Part shown: in pieces, positions 25,677 through 37,751 of the stretch
How positions within the stretch are numbered: the stretch's first letter is position 1
Layout: each line of letters starts with the position of its first letter
Assembly: GCF_012273895.1 (NCBI RefSeq)
Contig: NC_052105.1
Span: 5,990,716 to 6,054,715 of the forward strand
Source of the DNA: Zerene cesonia
Lineage: Eukaryota; Arthropoda; Insecta; Lepidoptera; Pieridae
DNA length: 64,000 nt
Reading direction: 5' to 3'
The notes under the pieces: generated by a model
Seen by the model: the letters and a program-made list of their open reading frames with translations, nothing else
Told to the model about the DNA's origin: nothing
Database searches by the model: none
Translations under genes and position numbers: made by a program

Positions 25677-25865
25677 GTGAGTTCCGCCATTAAACTTTTT
25701 GTTTGTTTGTCTCTTTTGGGGATTTTTGAAAAATATCGCGGGGGTGAGAGTCAACGCAATGATAGATAAAGTTACATAATGAGGGTTGGATTTTTGCCCA
25801 TAAATAGACCGTGACATATGGTGATGTATGGAAATAATACAAAATTGTTGTAATGGAGTGAGCTG

Positions 25866-26408
25866 AGTAATGGTGGCTCAGTGGTTAGGACCTTGGACTA
25901 AAGGCCAAAAGTTTATGATACGCGACCGTGCGAGGGTATCACACAAATATTATAAATGTGTAAGTTTGTTTGTTTGGATGTTTGTCCGTCCGCGCTGAAA
26001 CTACTGAACGGATTTTGATGAAATTTGTTATACAGACAGGATATCAGCTGACTTGGATGATAGGATTTTTTTTATCTAATATTGATTGAATCTTGATATC
26101 CGGGCAGCCGGGACGAGAGTCTAAGTAAGAAATAAATAGATTTCTAAATTCTGCACATTATTCTACAATCCATTGTTACAATTATTTAAAACCTAGCAAA
26201 TAAAATAAATATTTATTTATTTATTCACATCACCAATGCTCGAAACGGTGAAGGTAAACATCGTGAGGAAGCATGAGGAAGAATCAGAAGTTCATACGAC
26301 ATTTGGCATCTGCTTATACGCACTTGGCCAGCGTGCTGGATTATGGCCTGAACCCTCATAGGCCTGTATTCAGTGTGACCATATATGGATTGATGATGAT
26401 GATAATGA
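25866..26408 (+). mobile_element. SINE split by a Helitron
   Basis: Head GTGGCTCAGTGGTTAGGACC at 25873; interrupted at 25939-26125; resumes AAGAAATAAATAGATTTC and continues ACATCGTGAGGAAGC, CGCACTTGGCCAGCGTGCTG to the GATGATGATGATAATGA tail. Confidence 0.7.
25939..26125 (+). mobile_element. Helitron, GTGAAAGTTTG/GTCCGTC family, inserted in a SINE
   Basis: TCACACAAATATTATAAATG start after an A, same core as 3060-3229, end decayed to GAGAGTCTAAG. SINE sequence resumes directly after it. Confidence 0.65.
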
Positions 26409-26409
26409 A

Positions 26410-28640
26410 GTGAATTGAGAAACTGGCATTGAATCTTACTACTACAAAGTCTTTGAACGAATTAAGGAAAAGATTTGCTTCCAGCTAGAAAAACTCTAGA
26501 AGGTTTTAGTAAACGCACACATATAAAAGACATGGATGCAAATAAATTCTTTTTCCTTTTTTGAAGATATTTAAAATTATATATTTTAAGGTTTTAGCAT
26601 GGAAATTTATTGAGCCGGCCGGCACTAGCGAATGGAGTTTAGTTTTCAAAGTCTAGTAGTTCAAAATCCAGGTCCTTCAAGCGATAACAATATCACTTGA
26701 AGACCTAAAGCTTTAACTTAAATGATTTCTTACTTACAACGGACCAAGCTGCGGGTCTAAGCTAGTTATATATAAGATTATAGTAATTACCACGCGTATG
26801 TCCTGCGAGGGAAGCCTTACCCAATGCGGTTGAAGAAAGCACGGGACAAAGAGGATTGTCTTTCTTGTAATACTATTGTGGCATGAATTACTGTTTCGGT
26901 GACCATAATTTTGGATTTTATGGGACGTCTATTATTTTCGTATTTGCAAATCTGGGAAAATTTCTATAATTGTCATTTTTATACGTTAGTCATTCGGAAT
27001 GAGATCAGCATATTATCATATTTAATTATAAAAGTAAAAAATTTATAGTTTCTATTTGTTTTCATATACAACATAGACAGTATGGTGCAAGTATAGATAT
27101 TTCCTTTGTTTCTAAGATAAGCTAAGACACTTTGTCAATAAGTCCTAATCTGTTAACTTTTTGCGGCACAGATTTTGGGTTGACACGATGTTTCGTCTCG
27201 TTTCGTCATAAAGAATGGTCACCATCAACCGAAGCCAATACGCAAGCGGAAGTCGTCGAATAAAGACGGAAAACGAAATTCCTACTTCTCCTATTAACAA
27301 CCCACATACGGCCTTTTGTACGGTTTCCATGTTTCGTCAAATTAACCTTATTGTAATGCGATTATATTTTATATCATCTTTAATTAAATGACATATTATT
27401 AAAAAATGTCTGATAGTAAAGAGTTTTTATTATATTGAAGGAATTTTATATGAGATGTCGATTCTGATGAAATACAAAAGTACACCATAAGATTTTTTGA
27501 TAAATTAATATTTCTAGACAGAAGCTACTTGAATATGAAACAAAAAAGAAAAACATTTCCTATGTCGCTACTCCAATTCACCTACCTAGTTGAATTGTTC
27601 ACTCTGTATACCTAAACAATAAATATGTATCTGTGGATACAATATTAAAATAAAAACTTGTGCAATTATTGTTATTAGACCTCCTTACGCAAAAAAAAAC
27701 GGAAGACTACAAGTTTTCATAGCACGTGGTCCGCATTTTTATTTACGTATTATAACAGAGTTAATTTATTATCACCAGCCGCATACACGTAAAAGAGCAA
27801 AAAATTAACATCGTGTAATCGATTCAGTTTAAATAGAGACGTACCGCAAAATGAAGCAAATGTCGTTTTAATGAGTTGCGGATGTCCATTTTCAATATAA
27901 AAGTCGCATGCCGTGGGTGGACAACATAAATTTGCCGCCAAATCAAAATGGCTGCGCGCAGCTGTCAATTGAGATGTCATATTGACAAACGTAAAATGTG
28001 CGGCAACAAAATGAAAATCCGCTTTTATCGCTATCGCAATAAGAAACAAAATAGATTGATTATTGAAATGTTGATTTTTATTACTTTGGTATATGATTAT
28101 GGCCATACAATGGTCATTAAGCGGCGTTCACGGTAATGTCGGACACGGTAAGATTGACAATTAAATTTCGTTTACCGCGTAATTGTCGTGGAAAAAAATA
28201 ATGGGGGCGTAAGACGCAGGGTTTTGAGGCGGTGATAATTGTGGTTATTAATATAGGCTATTAGTTAAACTAGTTTGTTGAAGCTTGTAGTTATTGCTTC
28301 CGTGCTTTAAAAAGTCTGAGAAAAAGTCTGTGGCACATTTCCACTCTTCGTTCGTAATTATTATTGTCACGAACAAAACTTCTTTCATATAATAGGTTAA
28401 TTCCAGAAAATCTTGCGTTCATTATAGCTACATTTTTTTAAAGATTCATTAAAATACATTCAGTAGTTTTTACGTGAAAAAGTAACAAACATCCATCCAT
28501 AACTGCTCTTCGTCCATTTATCCTTATGCATTAATTACTATATAGTATTCCAGTAATCTAGGTCCTTATGATTTATTCTGAACTAACGTAAATAACCTAT
28601 AATTAGTATCTATATTAACTAGAATAATTTAATTTTCTAT
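26410..28640. other. No convincing gene
   Basis: A 61-codon minus frame at 27145-27330 starts in an AACATGG context (METVQKAVCGLLIGEVGISF) but resembles nothing known to me. 27900-28260 is less AT-rich and may be regulatory. Confidence 0.35.
28447..28500 (-). mobile_element. Lep1-like Helitron fragment
   Basis: Only the block ATTCAGTAGTTTTTACGTGA then AAAAGTAACAAACATC remains. Confidence 0.5.
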
Positions 28641-28649
28641 TTCTGTAGC

Positions 28650-28715
28650 ATTGAAATGAACCCGCGTCTTTTTACCAAACCGTAGCAATGGCTAGGCCTT
28701 TCGGCAACCACCTCA
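28650..28715 (-). mobile_element. tRNA-like SINE head related to 57376-57480
   Basis: Shares AACCCGCGTCTTTTTACCAA, ACCGTAGCAATGG and a GGCCTTTCGGCAACC block on the plus strand, with decay of the B box. Confidence 0.4.
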
Positions 28716-28847
28716 GCAATCGAATATCTTCTACTCTTTCGGTTTCATTTGCTCTAAAGACTTTTGGCAAAAAGATGCTCGTTCGAATCTCACCTAGTGA
28801 AAGATATTTTCTGTTCTTAAAAAAAAAAAACATTAACTCGAATAATA

Positions 28848-29026
28848 TCTTATATATAAAATTCTCGTGTCACAATGTTAGTCTCTATATTCCTCCGAAA
28901 CGGCTTGACCGATTCCTCTGAAATTTGGTAAGCATATTGGGTAGGTCTGAGAATCGGCTAACATCTATCTTTCATACCACTAAACGATAAGAGTAAGGCA
29001 GAACAGCGTTTGCCGGGTGCAGTTAG
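28848..29026 (+). mobile_element. Helitron, TTGCCGGGTCAGCTAG family
   Basis: TCTTATATATAAAATTCTCG start, CGGCTTGACCGATTCC core, TTTGCCGGGTGCAGTTAG end. Confidence 0.8.
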
Positions 29027-29392
29027 TTTATATATAACTATACCTATTGCGCCATGAATAAAAGCAATCCAAATCTATCATCCTGCTGCTTGACTATTGC
29101 TAGCCATCGGCCATGTAATTTAGGTAGAATACTTATTAATGAAAACAAATAGTAATTATTGAAATCCAATTAAACATATAAGTAACAAAATAAACAGATT
29201 CAAAATTAAATATTTTATTAACGTCATGAATGAAAATTCATTGTTTATAAGGACGTACTTTTTATGAATAAATTGCAAAAACGTCAAAGCAGTTTTCTAT
29301 CGACTGCAATCAAAAGTCGACAAACGACTAATCACTACCTAAAGTACTTATTTAGTAATTATTTGAAATAACAAAAGCCAACCCACATGAAA

Positions 29393-29456
29393 TCGAACCC
29401 CAATACATGCGGAAGACCAGGTGTAATAAATCACGTCATCACTACACTACTAGATT
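29393..29456 (-). mobile_element. tRNA-like SINE head fragment
   Basis: Minus strand: AGTAGTGTAGTGATGACGTG then GGTCTTCCGC and GGGGTTCGATTTC (B-box-like). Flanks show no further SINE body. Confidence 0.35.
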
Positions 29457-29867
29457 AATTTCATTGCACTACCGCTAATTTGATTTTAAAAACAAACCAA
29501 ATTGGACTGTTATGCTATGAGAATAGAGTTAGAAATGCCATACATGTGCGAATTATATAATTATTAAATTCATTCTAATTTATGATCTATGTGGTATAAA
29601 ATAAAGTGGGATTTAGAATGAGGAAATAGTCGTCATAATGTTAGGAAAATGCTGTGATAAATTGTAGAGGATCGTGCACTGTCTGTACACGACTTTATGT
29701 CAAAGATTTAACACAATTCATTAAGTGAGGATATTGTTTTTATGTATAATAAAATACTCAATTAGATGAATATGTAACGATGACTCGAAGTAAAGTCCAA
29801 CTTCCAAGAGGTTAAAAGCTATTGTATCCACTCATAATTAATTTATAGAGAGATTTTTAGACAAATA

Positions 29868-30073
29868 CTAGCGGTCCGCCCCGGCTTGCCCGTGGTATAT
29901 GTGTAGCCTATCCTAGCCTTCCTCAATAAATGGGCTATCTAACACTGAAAGAATTTTTCAAATCGGACCAGTAGTTCCTAAGATTAGGAAAGAAAAAAAG
30001 AAAAAAGAAATAAATTAGATTAGTGCGTTCAAACAACCATCAAACTCTTCAGCCTTATAATATTGGTACAGGT
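29868..30073 (-). mobile_element. Helitron, GAAGAG family, carrying a purine-rich insertion
   Basis: CTAGCGGTCCGCCCCGGCTT at the left, CTCTTCAGCC at the right. A 30-bp A/G-rich insert at 29988-30017 is flanked by a duplicated GATTAG. Confidence 0.82.
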
Positions 30074-30079
30074 AAGATA

Positions 30080-31050
30080 TATTTGATCTTTTTTTTGGTT
30101 TTTTTTATGTATCGCGAAAAAATAAGTTTTCCGTGCTATACCCAAACTGAATTACGGAACGGGAATAAATAAGTTATTTGTCAATTGTTTATCAAACTGT
30201 GAATTGTAATAAATTTTTCCATTCTTGTCATTCTTTTTTGTTTTTATATCTTGCGTAACAAGACAGAGTAAATCGAAGCTATCCACCGACCAGAAAGTAC
30301 TCCTATAGCTTATTAATTTCTACCCTCCATACAAGGACGCCACGAATTCCCACAGATAAAATCACAGCCATTAGAACAGGTGTGGCCAGCTCAAAATTAG
30401 CAGTGTCACACGTGGTGCGTGGGAACACGCCACAGGTGTTATGTCAGGAAACGCGGGAAAAAGTTTTGACAGATCACGGATTCCCGCCAATTGGAATTGC
30501 TAATTGGAAATTGTATTATAAAATTTTCAGATATCAGTAAATATGTCATTAGTTAACTGCTGATGAAGATATTATTTGTTTTCCTTAATGAGTGTAGGAC
30601 CTACACACCTTTATTATTTAGTTTGTTTCATTTTATTGCGATTGTAAAAAAATTATGGGTTTAGTGTATTGGATTGGTAAGAATTTTTAAGAAGATATGT
30701 TTCTTACTCAGTTCCAATAAACTGCTAATGTAGGTGATATAGTAATTCTAAAATCTGCGAGCACGTAACTAAAAGTGGGTCGACGGAACACAGAAGAACC
30801 TGATGTACAAGGAGTTTAACTCAAGAATCTCATGCATAATCGGTAGCATGTTATTGAAGTAAGAGTCCAATATAAGTCAGTTACTATATTTAGTAATCAG
30901 TGCCAGGGTTTTGTGATACAGCTTATAGTTCCAATTAATTGTCAATTATGACAACAGTATCGCTAAATGCAGCTTAAGTGTTAGTGAGAAATGAAAATAT
31001 TGAATTAAATTGGATTGATTTCATGACATCGATCGAGCTCAGTACATAAG
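30080..31050. other. No gene or repeat recognised
   Basis: AT-rich unique-looking sequence on both strands. Confidence 0.45.
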
Positions 31051-31052
31051 TA

Positions 31053-31252
31053 CTAGCTGTCCACGCGGTTTCACCCGCGTAAGTCCATATCCCGTAGGAA
31101 TAGCGAGATAAAAAGTTGCCTATATGTTATTTCAATTGTCCAGCTGTCTACGTACCAAATTTCATTGCAATCGGTTCAGTAGTTTTTGCGTGAAAGAGCA
31201 ACAAACGCACACACATCCTTACAAACTTTCGCATTTATAATATTAAGTAGGA
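31053..31252 (-). mobile_element. Lep1-like Helitron, full length
   Basis: CTAGCTGTCCACGCGGTTTC at the left, ATTAAGTAGGA at the right. Confidence 0.88.
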
Positions 31253-32044
31253 TTTGTAAGATCCAATAAGTTTATTTTCTTAGATGACACAAACAAAAAC
31301 GCTTCCTGGTTGAAATGGTGTGTAATATTGGGAGAAACGGTGCGGGACGAATTCCCACGAGGTCATGTTATGTTATACAGCGTGATGTTTTTAGAATTCA
31401 TATATTTTTTAGCAATCGTTATCTTAGACAATCACGCTTTCAAATTAGTGTTTTTTACAAATCCCAATGAAATAAATGTAATATAATAAAATGTTATTTC
31501 GTATTGTATATTTTAATGTAAATGGTACCTAAATTATGTTATGTATTGAAATATGAATAACGAATTACACATCATTTAAAATTGAATAAATAAATATTCG
31601 GTATTTTACCAAAGTCAGAATATATTGTTTTTAATACTTGAAAAATATGTGTACAAAATACCTCTGTTAACAAAAAAAAAACCACGTGAAAGTCTGCATG
31701 CGAAAAATATCAAAAGGACATGAATCTATAACTTGTTAACAAAACTTCAACGAATATTAAAATAGAAACAACCTGTATACAAACAAAATATGTGTCGTGA
31801 TTGGAAATATGCAATATTCACAGGTGGTTCCGCCCCTCGGGATTCCTTGGTTTTTGTGTGAATTCCAAATAACTGGTATTATATCATATCCTGTTACTGG
31901 AAAGGGCATAATATAGATTATATGAAACGAGCATAGTGTACCTTTAAACAACCCTTGTTAACTTTTAATTCAATTATGCAATTATTTATTCAAGAAATAA
32001 ACATATATTTATGGGTTGTTTTATTTTTTTGCTATATCAATTAG

Positions 32045-32096
32045 TTTAAGTTTAAATTATTGTTAATGTGTCTCTTAACAATAATTTAAACTTAAA
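32045..32096. repeat. Perfect 22-bp inverted repeat, 8-nt loop
   Basis: TTTAAGTTTAAATTATTGTT continuing AA (32045-32066) pairs exactly with 32075-32096. Confidence 0.9.
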
Positions 32097-32196
32097 AATA
32101 TGTCTCTTTAAAGGTGTAAAGAACGATGCAAGCTAATGTTTTATCATTTAATTGGTAATTATGGAAAAACAGATAAAAGAATATAGACAGATGTCA

Positions 32197-32396
32197 CATG
32201 TCGTCGAATTTTTGATTCTCCGACATGCTGGTTTCCTCACGATGTTTTCCTTCACCGTTTTAAGCAGTGGTGATGATCCACATGCGCAGATAAATTGAAA
32301 AATCAATTTATGTCCTGCACGCTCGCCCCGGTCTCGAACCCCGACTTATCGATTTTGAAGTCCGAGGTTCTCACCACTGAGCCACCACTGCTTTTA
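32197..32396 (-). mobile_element. SINE (minus strand), tail-truncated
   Basis: Reverse complement shows the head AGTGGTGGCTCAGTGGTGAG, B-box GGGTTCGAGACCGG and ACATCGTGAGGAAACC; the CACTTGGCCAGCG half is missing. Confidence 0.75.
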
Positions 32397-33075
32397 GGAG
32401 GGCTGATTATAGGTTCCCTGCACATTCCAAAAGCACCCCTAATCCATAATCCTTGTAAAATTTGTAACTCCTTATCACACTTTGGTAAGCAAAACCGATC
32501 ATTCTAATACTTCCACTTAAATCTTGTGAGCAAACATTTTAAAAATCCTATCGGAACGGGGTGCCGTTATGTCATATAAAGAACGTATTATCTCCATCCA
32601 ATGTATATGGACCTGCACAATCTTAGCACATTACGCTTTGAGCTACCATTTTTCGGGGGCAAAGGGCGGCGGGGGAGGTCTTTGTGAGTGGTTTTCGATT
32701 ACGATAGCTCTTGGAGTGAGTAAATCGTATCAGATGTTAGGGTTTGGCGTGTTGAAGCGTTGCGGTTTAATGTATGCTCGAATTAACTGTTGTGTTGTAC
32801 TGTACTCGCTATTTATTTTGATTAGGTTTTTTTTTTATAATTCTCTTGAATTTTTGTTTCAGAGAACTTCTAAATCTGTAATAGGGAAGAAATCTTGGTT
32901 AAATTAGGAAAACAACGTAACAGTAACGTAGTAACGTAGTTTAAAATCCTTTTAATTTATATTGTTGATTATCTCATTCCTGAAAATCATTATGAAAATT
33001 AGTTTATTGTGTTTGTTATTCCTAGTCAGTGAAATAATCTTATGATAGAAACACTTGAAAATTTATATATAAATA

Positions 33076-33268
33076 CTAGCTGACCCGGCGAACTTCGCAA
33101 CGCCATTGACCTTTTTTCGAAACATTTATCCGTATTTTTTACCTTTTAAACCTTCCCTGGACTATTACGAATGCATCAGAACCAAATTTATCAAAATCAG
33201 CCCCGCCACTCTCGAGTTTTAGCGAGACTAACGAACAACAATTGATTTTTATATATAAGAGAAGAAGA
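33076..33268 (-). mobile_element. Helitron, GACCCGGCGAACTTCG type
   Basis: CTAGCTGACCCGGCGAACTT at the left; TATATATAAGAGAAGAAGA at the right corresponds to a TCTTC start. The interior is unlike the other families. Confidence 0.7.
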
Positions 33269-33476
33269 TAAGAAGAAAACTTAACACCACCTTTATCTTA
33301 TCTGTTTTACAGTTCACAACGTCTTTTGAGTCAGCTAGTTACCAATATATCAAACATTATTTCACATATATTGTGTGAATCTGAACCATCTATAATAATA
33401 CTTTTTAATGAAAATAGGATCTATTAACAGCAATCTCATTATAAGCGCTATCGCTAATAATTTGTTTTATTTAAAA

Positions 33477-33638
33477 CTAGCTGCGCCCCGCGGTTTCAGC
33501 CGCGTAAGTGCGTATTACGTAAGAGTCTAGCTGTCTACGTACCAAATTTCATTGCAATCGGTTCAGTAGCTTTTGCGTGAAAGAGCAACAAACACACACA
33601 CATCCTTACAAACTTTCGCATTTATAATATTAGTAGGA
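33477..33638 (-). mobile_element. Lep1-like Helitron with internal deletion
   Basis: Both termini are intact, but about 40 bp between the GTAAGTGCG and CAGCTGTCTACG-type blocks is missing. Confidence 0.85.
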
Positions 33639-33826
33639 TTGGCGGTCCACCCTGACTTGGCTCCTAGTAACTACATATCAACACACTAACACTTCAGGCA
33701 CTGCACTATATATTATAGCACTAAGAGATTACTCAGAGACTCGGAGAAATAATTTTTGAAATCGGTCCAGTAGTTATTGAGTTTAGCGCGTTCAAACAAA
33801 CAAACTCTTCAGCTTTTCGTTATTCG
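33639..33826 (-). mobile_element. Helitron, GAAGAG family, decayed
   Basis: TGGCGGTCCACCCTGACTTG then ATCGGTCCAGTAGTTATTGA and CAAACTCTTCAGC; directly adjoins a Lep1 copy on its left. Confidence 0.65.
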
Positions 33827-34193
33827 TAACAATAAATACTTGTATATTAATTATACATATAGGTACATATAATATGGCTGTTATTGCCCGTTGATTAGTT
33901 CCAAAAATTATCTCAATAAACCATTTCTATGAGTTGCATAGAAAGATAATTCAATAAGAGTGGGAGTAAATCTATTTGTACCAAATTTCCATATCTTTTG
34001 ATCCTAATACTTCCGTCTAGTGTTTACACAAAGACACTAGGCAGTCTATACTCAGTGTTTGCTCATCTAATCAATCGCCGAAACAACCGGGCGTGTCCCT
34101 AATTAGCATAAACTGTGTGCAGTGTACACGTCGCGTTCAATTAGTAGGTCTACGTAAGCTACGGACTTGGGGAATTAATAGTGTTCACTCAAA

Positions 34194-34390
34194 TCCTACT
34201 AATATTATAAATGCGAAAGTTTGTAAGGATGTGTGTGTTTGTTGCTCTTTCACGCAAAAACTGCTGAACCGATTGAAATGAAATTTGGTACGTAGACAGC
34301 TGGACAACTGGAATAACATATAGGCAACTTTTTATCCCGATATCCTACGGGATACGGACTTGCGCGGGTGAAACCGCGGGGCCCAGGTAG
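34194..34390 (+). mobile_element. Lep1-like Helitron
   Basis: TCCTACTAATATTATAAATG start; the hairpin is intact, the terminal CTAG is mutated to GTAG. Confidence 0.88.
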
Positions 34391-34469
34391 TTAAATATAT
34401 ATTACTTTGTTAGCGATTTGTCCCGGCTTCACTCGCGATGTTTTTTCTCGAGATCCTTCCTTGCGCCTT

Positions 34470-34590
34470 TACAGAAACGTAGTGAAAGTAGCTCCGCTAC
34501 CCGCTTTTTGGAGGAAAAAGGATAAGGAAAGGATTGACGACTGAAAAGAAGTAACGGACTGGGAAGGATGCAGAAAAGGGAAATTATATA
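34470..34590 (-). mobile_element. 5' portion of the 8350-8552 family
   Basis: Reverse-complement block GTCGTCAATCCTTTCCTTAT and CTGCATCCTTCCCAGTCCGT; the 3' half is absent. Confidence 0.45.
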
Positions 34591-34643
34591 GACATTCAAT
34601 TGACTTATACGTAGTAATTAATTCTTAATATTTTATTACGGCA

Positions 34644-34676
34644 ATTTTTTACAATATAAGGGATATTGTAAAAAAT
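34644..34676. repeat. 14-bp inverted repeat, 5-nt loop
   Basis: ATTTTTTACAATAT / ATATTGTAAAAAAT around AAGGG. AT-rich; no T-tract function implied. Confidence 0.8.
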
Positions 34677-34816
34677 TACTACAAACTTTAGTGTACAAAA
34701 ATTTATATCCTCATAAATTTCTACCATTTTACCAAATATAAACATTATACAGTATAAACATAACAGACCATATAAAATATTTCAAGTGTATGCACAATTT
34801 TAAATAATACATCCAA

Positions 34817-35065
34817 TCTACACTAATATTATAAAGAGGAAAACTTTGTTTGTTTGGTTGTAATGAATAGGCTCAAAAACTACTGGACCGATTTTAAAAA
34901 TTCTTTCACCATTCGAAAGCTACATTATCCACGAGTAACATAGACTATATTTTATTTTGGAAAAAAATGGGGTTCCGCAAGATATCTTTATTGACACATC
35001 CAAACCAGTATACCTATAAAGCTGAACGGATATGTACCACGGGCGAAGCCGGGGCGGACAGCTAG
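34817..35065 (+). mobile_element. Helitron, ACTGCTGAACCGAT-type family, long copy
   Basis: TCTACACTAATATTATAAAG start, AACTACTGGACCGATTTTAA core, GGGCGAAGCCGGGGCGGACA then GCTAG end. Confidence 0.8.
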
Positions 35066-35458
35066 TTATAAATAAAAGTCCCTAGTTTAAGTGGCTCACT
35101 GCGAATTTGTGGTGTCCCGGCTCTAAATCAGTTTGCGGTTCAATCCTGCTAATTAACACGACGCAAGATCAATAGACATGTCTGTCTATTCGTCATTTTT
35201 AATTAAAAGGACACTGATATACAGGCGTTCTGTAAAAATCGTAATTCCGTGAAAACTCGAGAGTTGTATGATTATTTGGCTGTGATTGTTATTTCTAAAC
35301 GTTCTAGTATTTGATAAATGCATTTTTACAGGAATTATCTCTAAAATGTTTATATGGGTGATAATGGTCGCTGAGCAAAAATATTAGCATTTTCTATGTT
35401 GGATGAAAAATTATTACTTAATCCTCCCTATTAACACCTTAAGCATTCCTTCAACCTT

Positions 35459-35623
35459 CATTTGATCTGGATTAATTTTAGCAAGATAGCTTGGGATCCG
35501 AAAAAGGATATAGGATAGTTTTTATCCCGGAAACCCCACGGGAACGCACACTATACGGGTAAAACCCTAAAACTGTCGTCTTTTAATTTTACATCGGAAG
35601 CAATGTCTCGGGCGTAAAGCTAG
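35459..35623 (+). mobile_element. Helitron-like element, CCCGGAAACCCCACGGGA family
   Basis: GCAAGATAGCTTGGGATCCG, AAGGATATAGGATAGTTTTT, CCCGGAAACCCCACGGGAAC and a GGCGTAAAGCTAG end. The 5' boundary is unclear. Confidence 0.5.
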
Positions 35624-37082
35624 TGTTGAATTCTTGTTCATTATATACTAGTAGAATCGGTTCGAATTAATTTATGCTTTCGAATCTTTAATCAACATCT
35701 TACTTTCAATATTCTACAGACGACATCATGTAACAAATAGTAATGTCACCCATATTATATACCACAAGTCCAACCAATTAACAATCTAATTGTGTTGACT
35801 ATACGGTCTATATTTGCTCGTGTTCAGAGCCACACATGGGTCGGCAAGTTCAAAGAAATGCGGGTATCTTTCAGGCACTAATGAGGGTAGCTTTTTGTTC
35901 ACCCTGCTTTATTCAGCGTTTTGTTTTCATTCCGTTTGATCTAACACAAAGCAAATATTTTAGAATGGATATAGTATGAGTATTTAACAGTGTATTAAAT
36001 CGTGGTTTTGAAGCGCGTAATTTGAAAGCTTTTTAATTGAATTACTTATACCTAATCATGTATTATATTCTATGTAATAGCGTGCAACTGAGACATTGAT
36101 TCGTCAAAATTCTAATAAATTAAATAATTGTAAATATCACCAATTTCGAAAGCTGTCTCTTCAGAGAAGATCTAGCTTAAAAGTAAAGTTCCTTACTTTG
36201 TAAGTATTTGCTCTTTTCAAATAATAGCATTTATTCATCTAATATGTACGACAATGTATTATTAATGATGTAAAATCAATGAGTAATATATTATAGAAAA
36301 GATTTTTCATATTTAGTTACCTATTAGTATTGGCGTGGTATTTAAATTGGCTCAAATTGTCTTTTTCATAAAAATGTAAAAAAGCATTGTGTTAATCATG
36401 CAATAATAAAACTATTTTACTTGTTTCATGTAACTTATCTACTAATTAGATACAACAGATTACGAATCTTGAAAACCGGCCACCATATTTCAGTTGTTAC
36501 TAGAGTACCTCAATTTACCTCTGAACTAAGACCAACAAGAAAAGTCGACGTCTCGTGAAAATCAATAAGTCACATTCCCGCCCCGCGCCGCGCTTTGCTC
36601 TGATCTATTCACAGATTATATACTGTATTTTCAGGTTTTCATAGATTATAATATAATGTATAATCTGTAATTGATAGAAGGTACGTTTATATTACATGTT
36701 CCTTTTTTAAACTGTCAATTAAGAATTTTAAAACAGACAAAGGATAGATAAAATTCAGTTATTGTTCATGAGTTTGAGTATACCAGAAATAGCAAAGTAA
36801 TTGATAATATATAAAATGATTAATATAAAATTAGCAAATGTGTAATTTTAATCAAGTAACAAGGTATTTTTTCCTTTTTATTGCGTTTTAGTGCAAGAAA
36901 GTGATGGTTGTTTTGTGGAAATTCTTACGAAAAATCAGAATATTGGTAATAATCCTTAATTCACATCCACAATGTTTAGTTGTTTCATTATTTTGCTGAT
37001 ACCTAGGTACGCAAACGTCAAGCATACTGGTATCTTGAAAATTTCATACATTTCACGTGTTACAAAGATATATGTCATTACA

Positions 37083-37200
37083 TAAGGCGGGTCGCCGCGT
37101 GATTGGCGGGGTCGTGACCCCGCGAAGTATCGCCATTGGCTGCCACACCCACCCTGAACCCTGAAGGCTTCATATCATATAACCTTTAGGGCGGATAACA
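37083..37200. promoter_or_regulatory. CpG-rich patch with CCAAT-type motifs and a palindrome
   Basis: A GC-rich block in AT-rich surroundings: two ATTGGC motifs (37102-37107 and 37155-37160 region) flank the perfect 8-bp inverted repeat GCGGGGTC/GACCCCGC at 37106-37123. TATCATATAACC follows. It may be a promoter or the edge of a transposon. Confidence 0.3.
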
Positions 37201-37703
37201 CGAAACAAATCACGTTGAATATAATGACAATCAATTTATTATGTAATATGATAACTGAAATATAAAAATATAATGAAATCAATGTTTCATTATAGTTTCT
37301 ATATAAATTTTAGATAGATGAGTTTTAGTTATGAATTTAAATGTAGGTAACATGTTTTTATATTGGTATATAGTGACCTAGTGGTCATCTAGTGTGATTT
37401 AAATAAAACAAGTATATAAATGTTAATAATGCATTTATTCTCATTTTAAATAGTTTACATAATATAAAATAAATTCAGTTTATATTTAATAAAGATTTCA
37501 AATAATTCTATAGACAAAAACTATAAGTACCTGGCTTATCGATCGATACATTTCGATTCAAAGGAAGGTATTGATATAAATACGCAAATAACAAGCACAG
37601 AAACTAAACTAAAACACGCTCCAACTCATATTTTCAATATAACACTAATAATAATTACTTAGAAGAAATCAAAATAAATACCATTCGCTATCAGCAAAGC
37701 AAA

Positions 37704-37751
37704 ATGGAGCCGAAAACAAAAGCTATTTCTACGATATTAACACATCTCAAG
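37704..37751 (+). CDS. Candidate short first exon downstream of a CpG-rich promoter-like patch
   Basis: AAAATGG start context, 16 codons (MEPKTKAISTILTHLK), donor CAAG|GTACAG in phase 0. It lies about 600 bp downstream of the GC-rich palindromic patch at 37083-37150. No further exon was recognised. Confidence 0.2.

Noticed and set aside
27750..28106. 118-codon minus-strand frame
   Set aside because: Low-complexity hydrophobic composition, overlapping an equally plausible opposite-strand frame; no motif.
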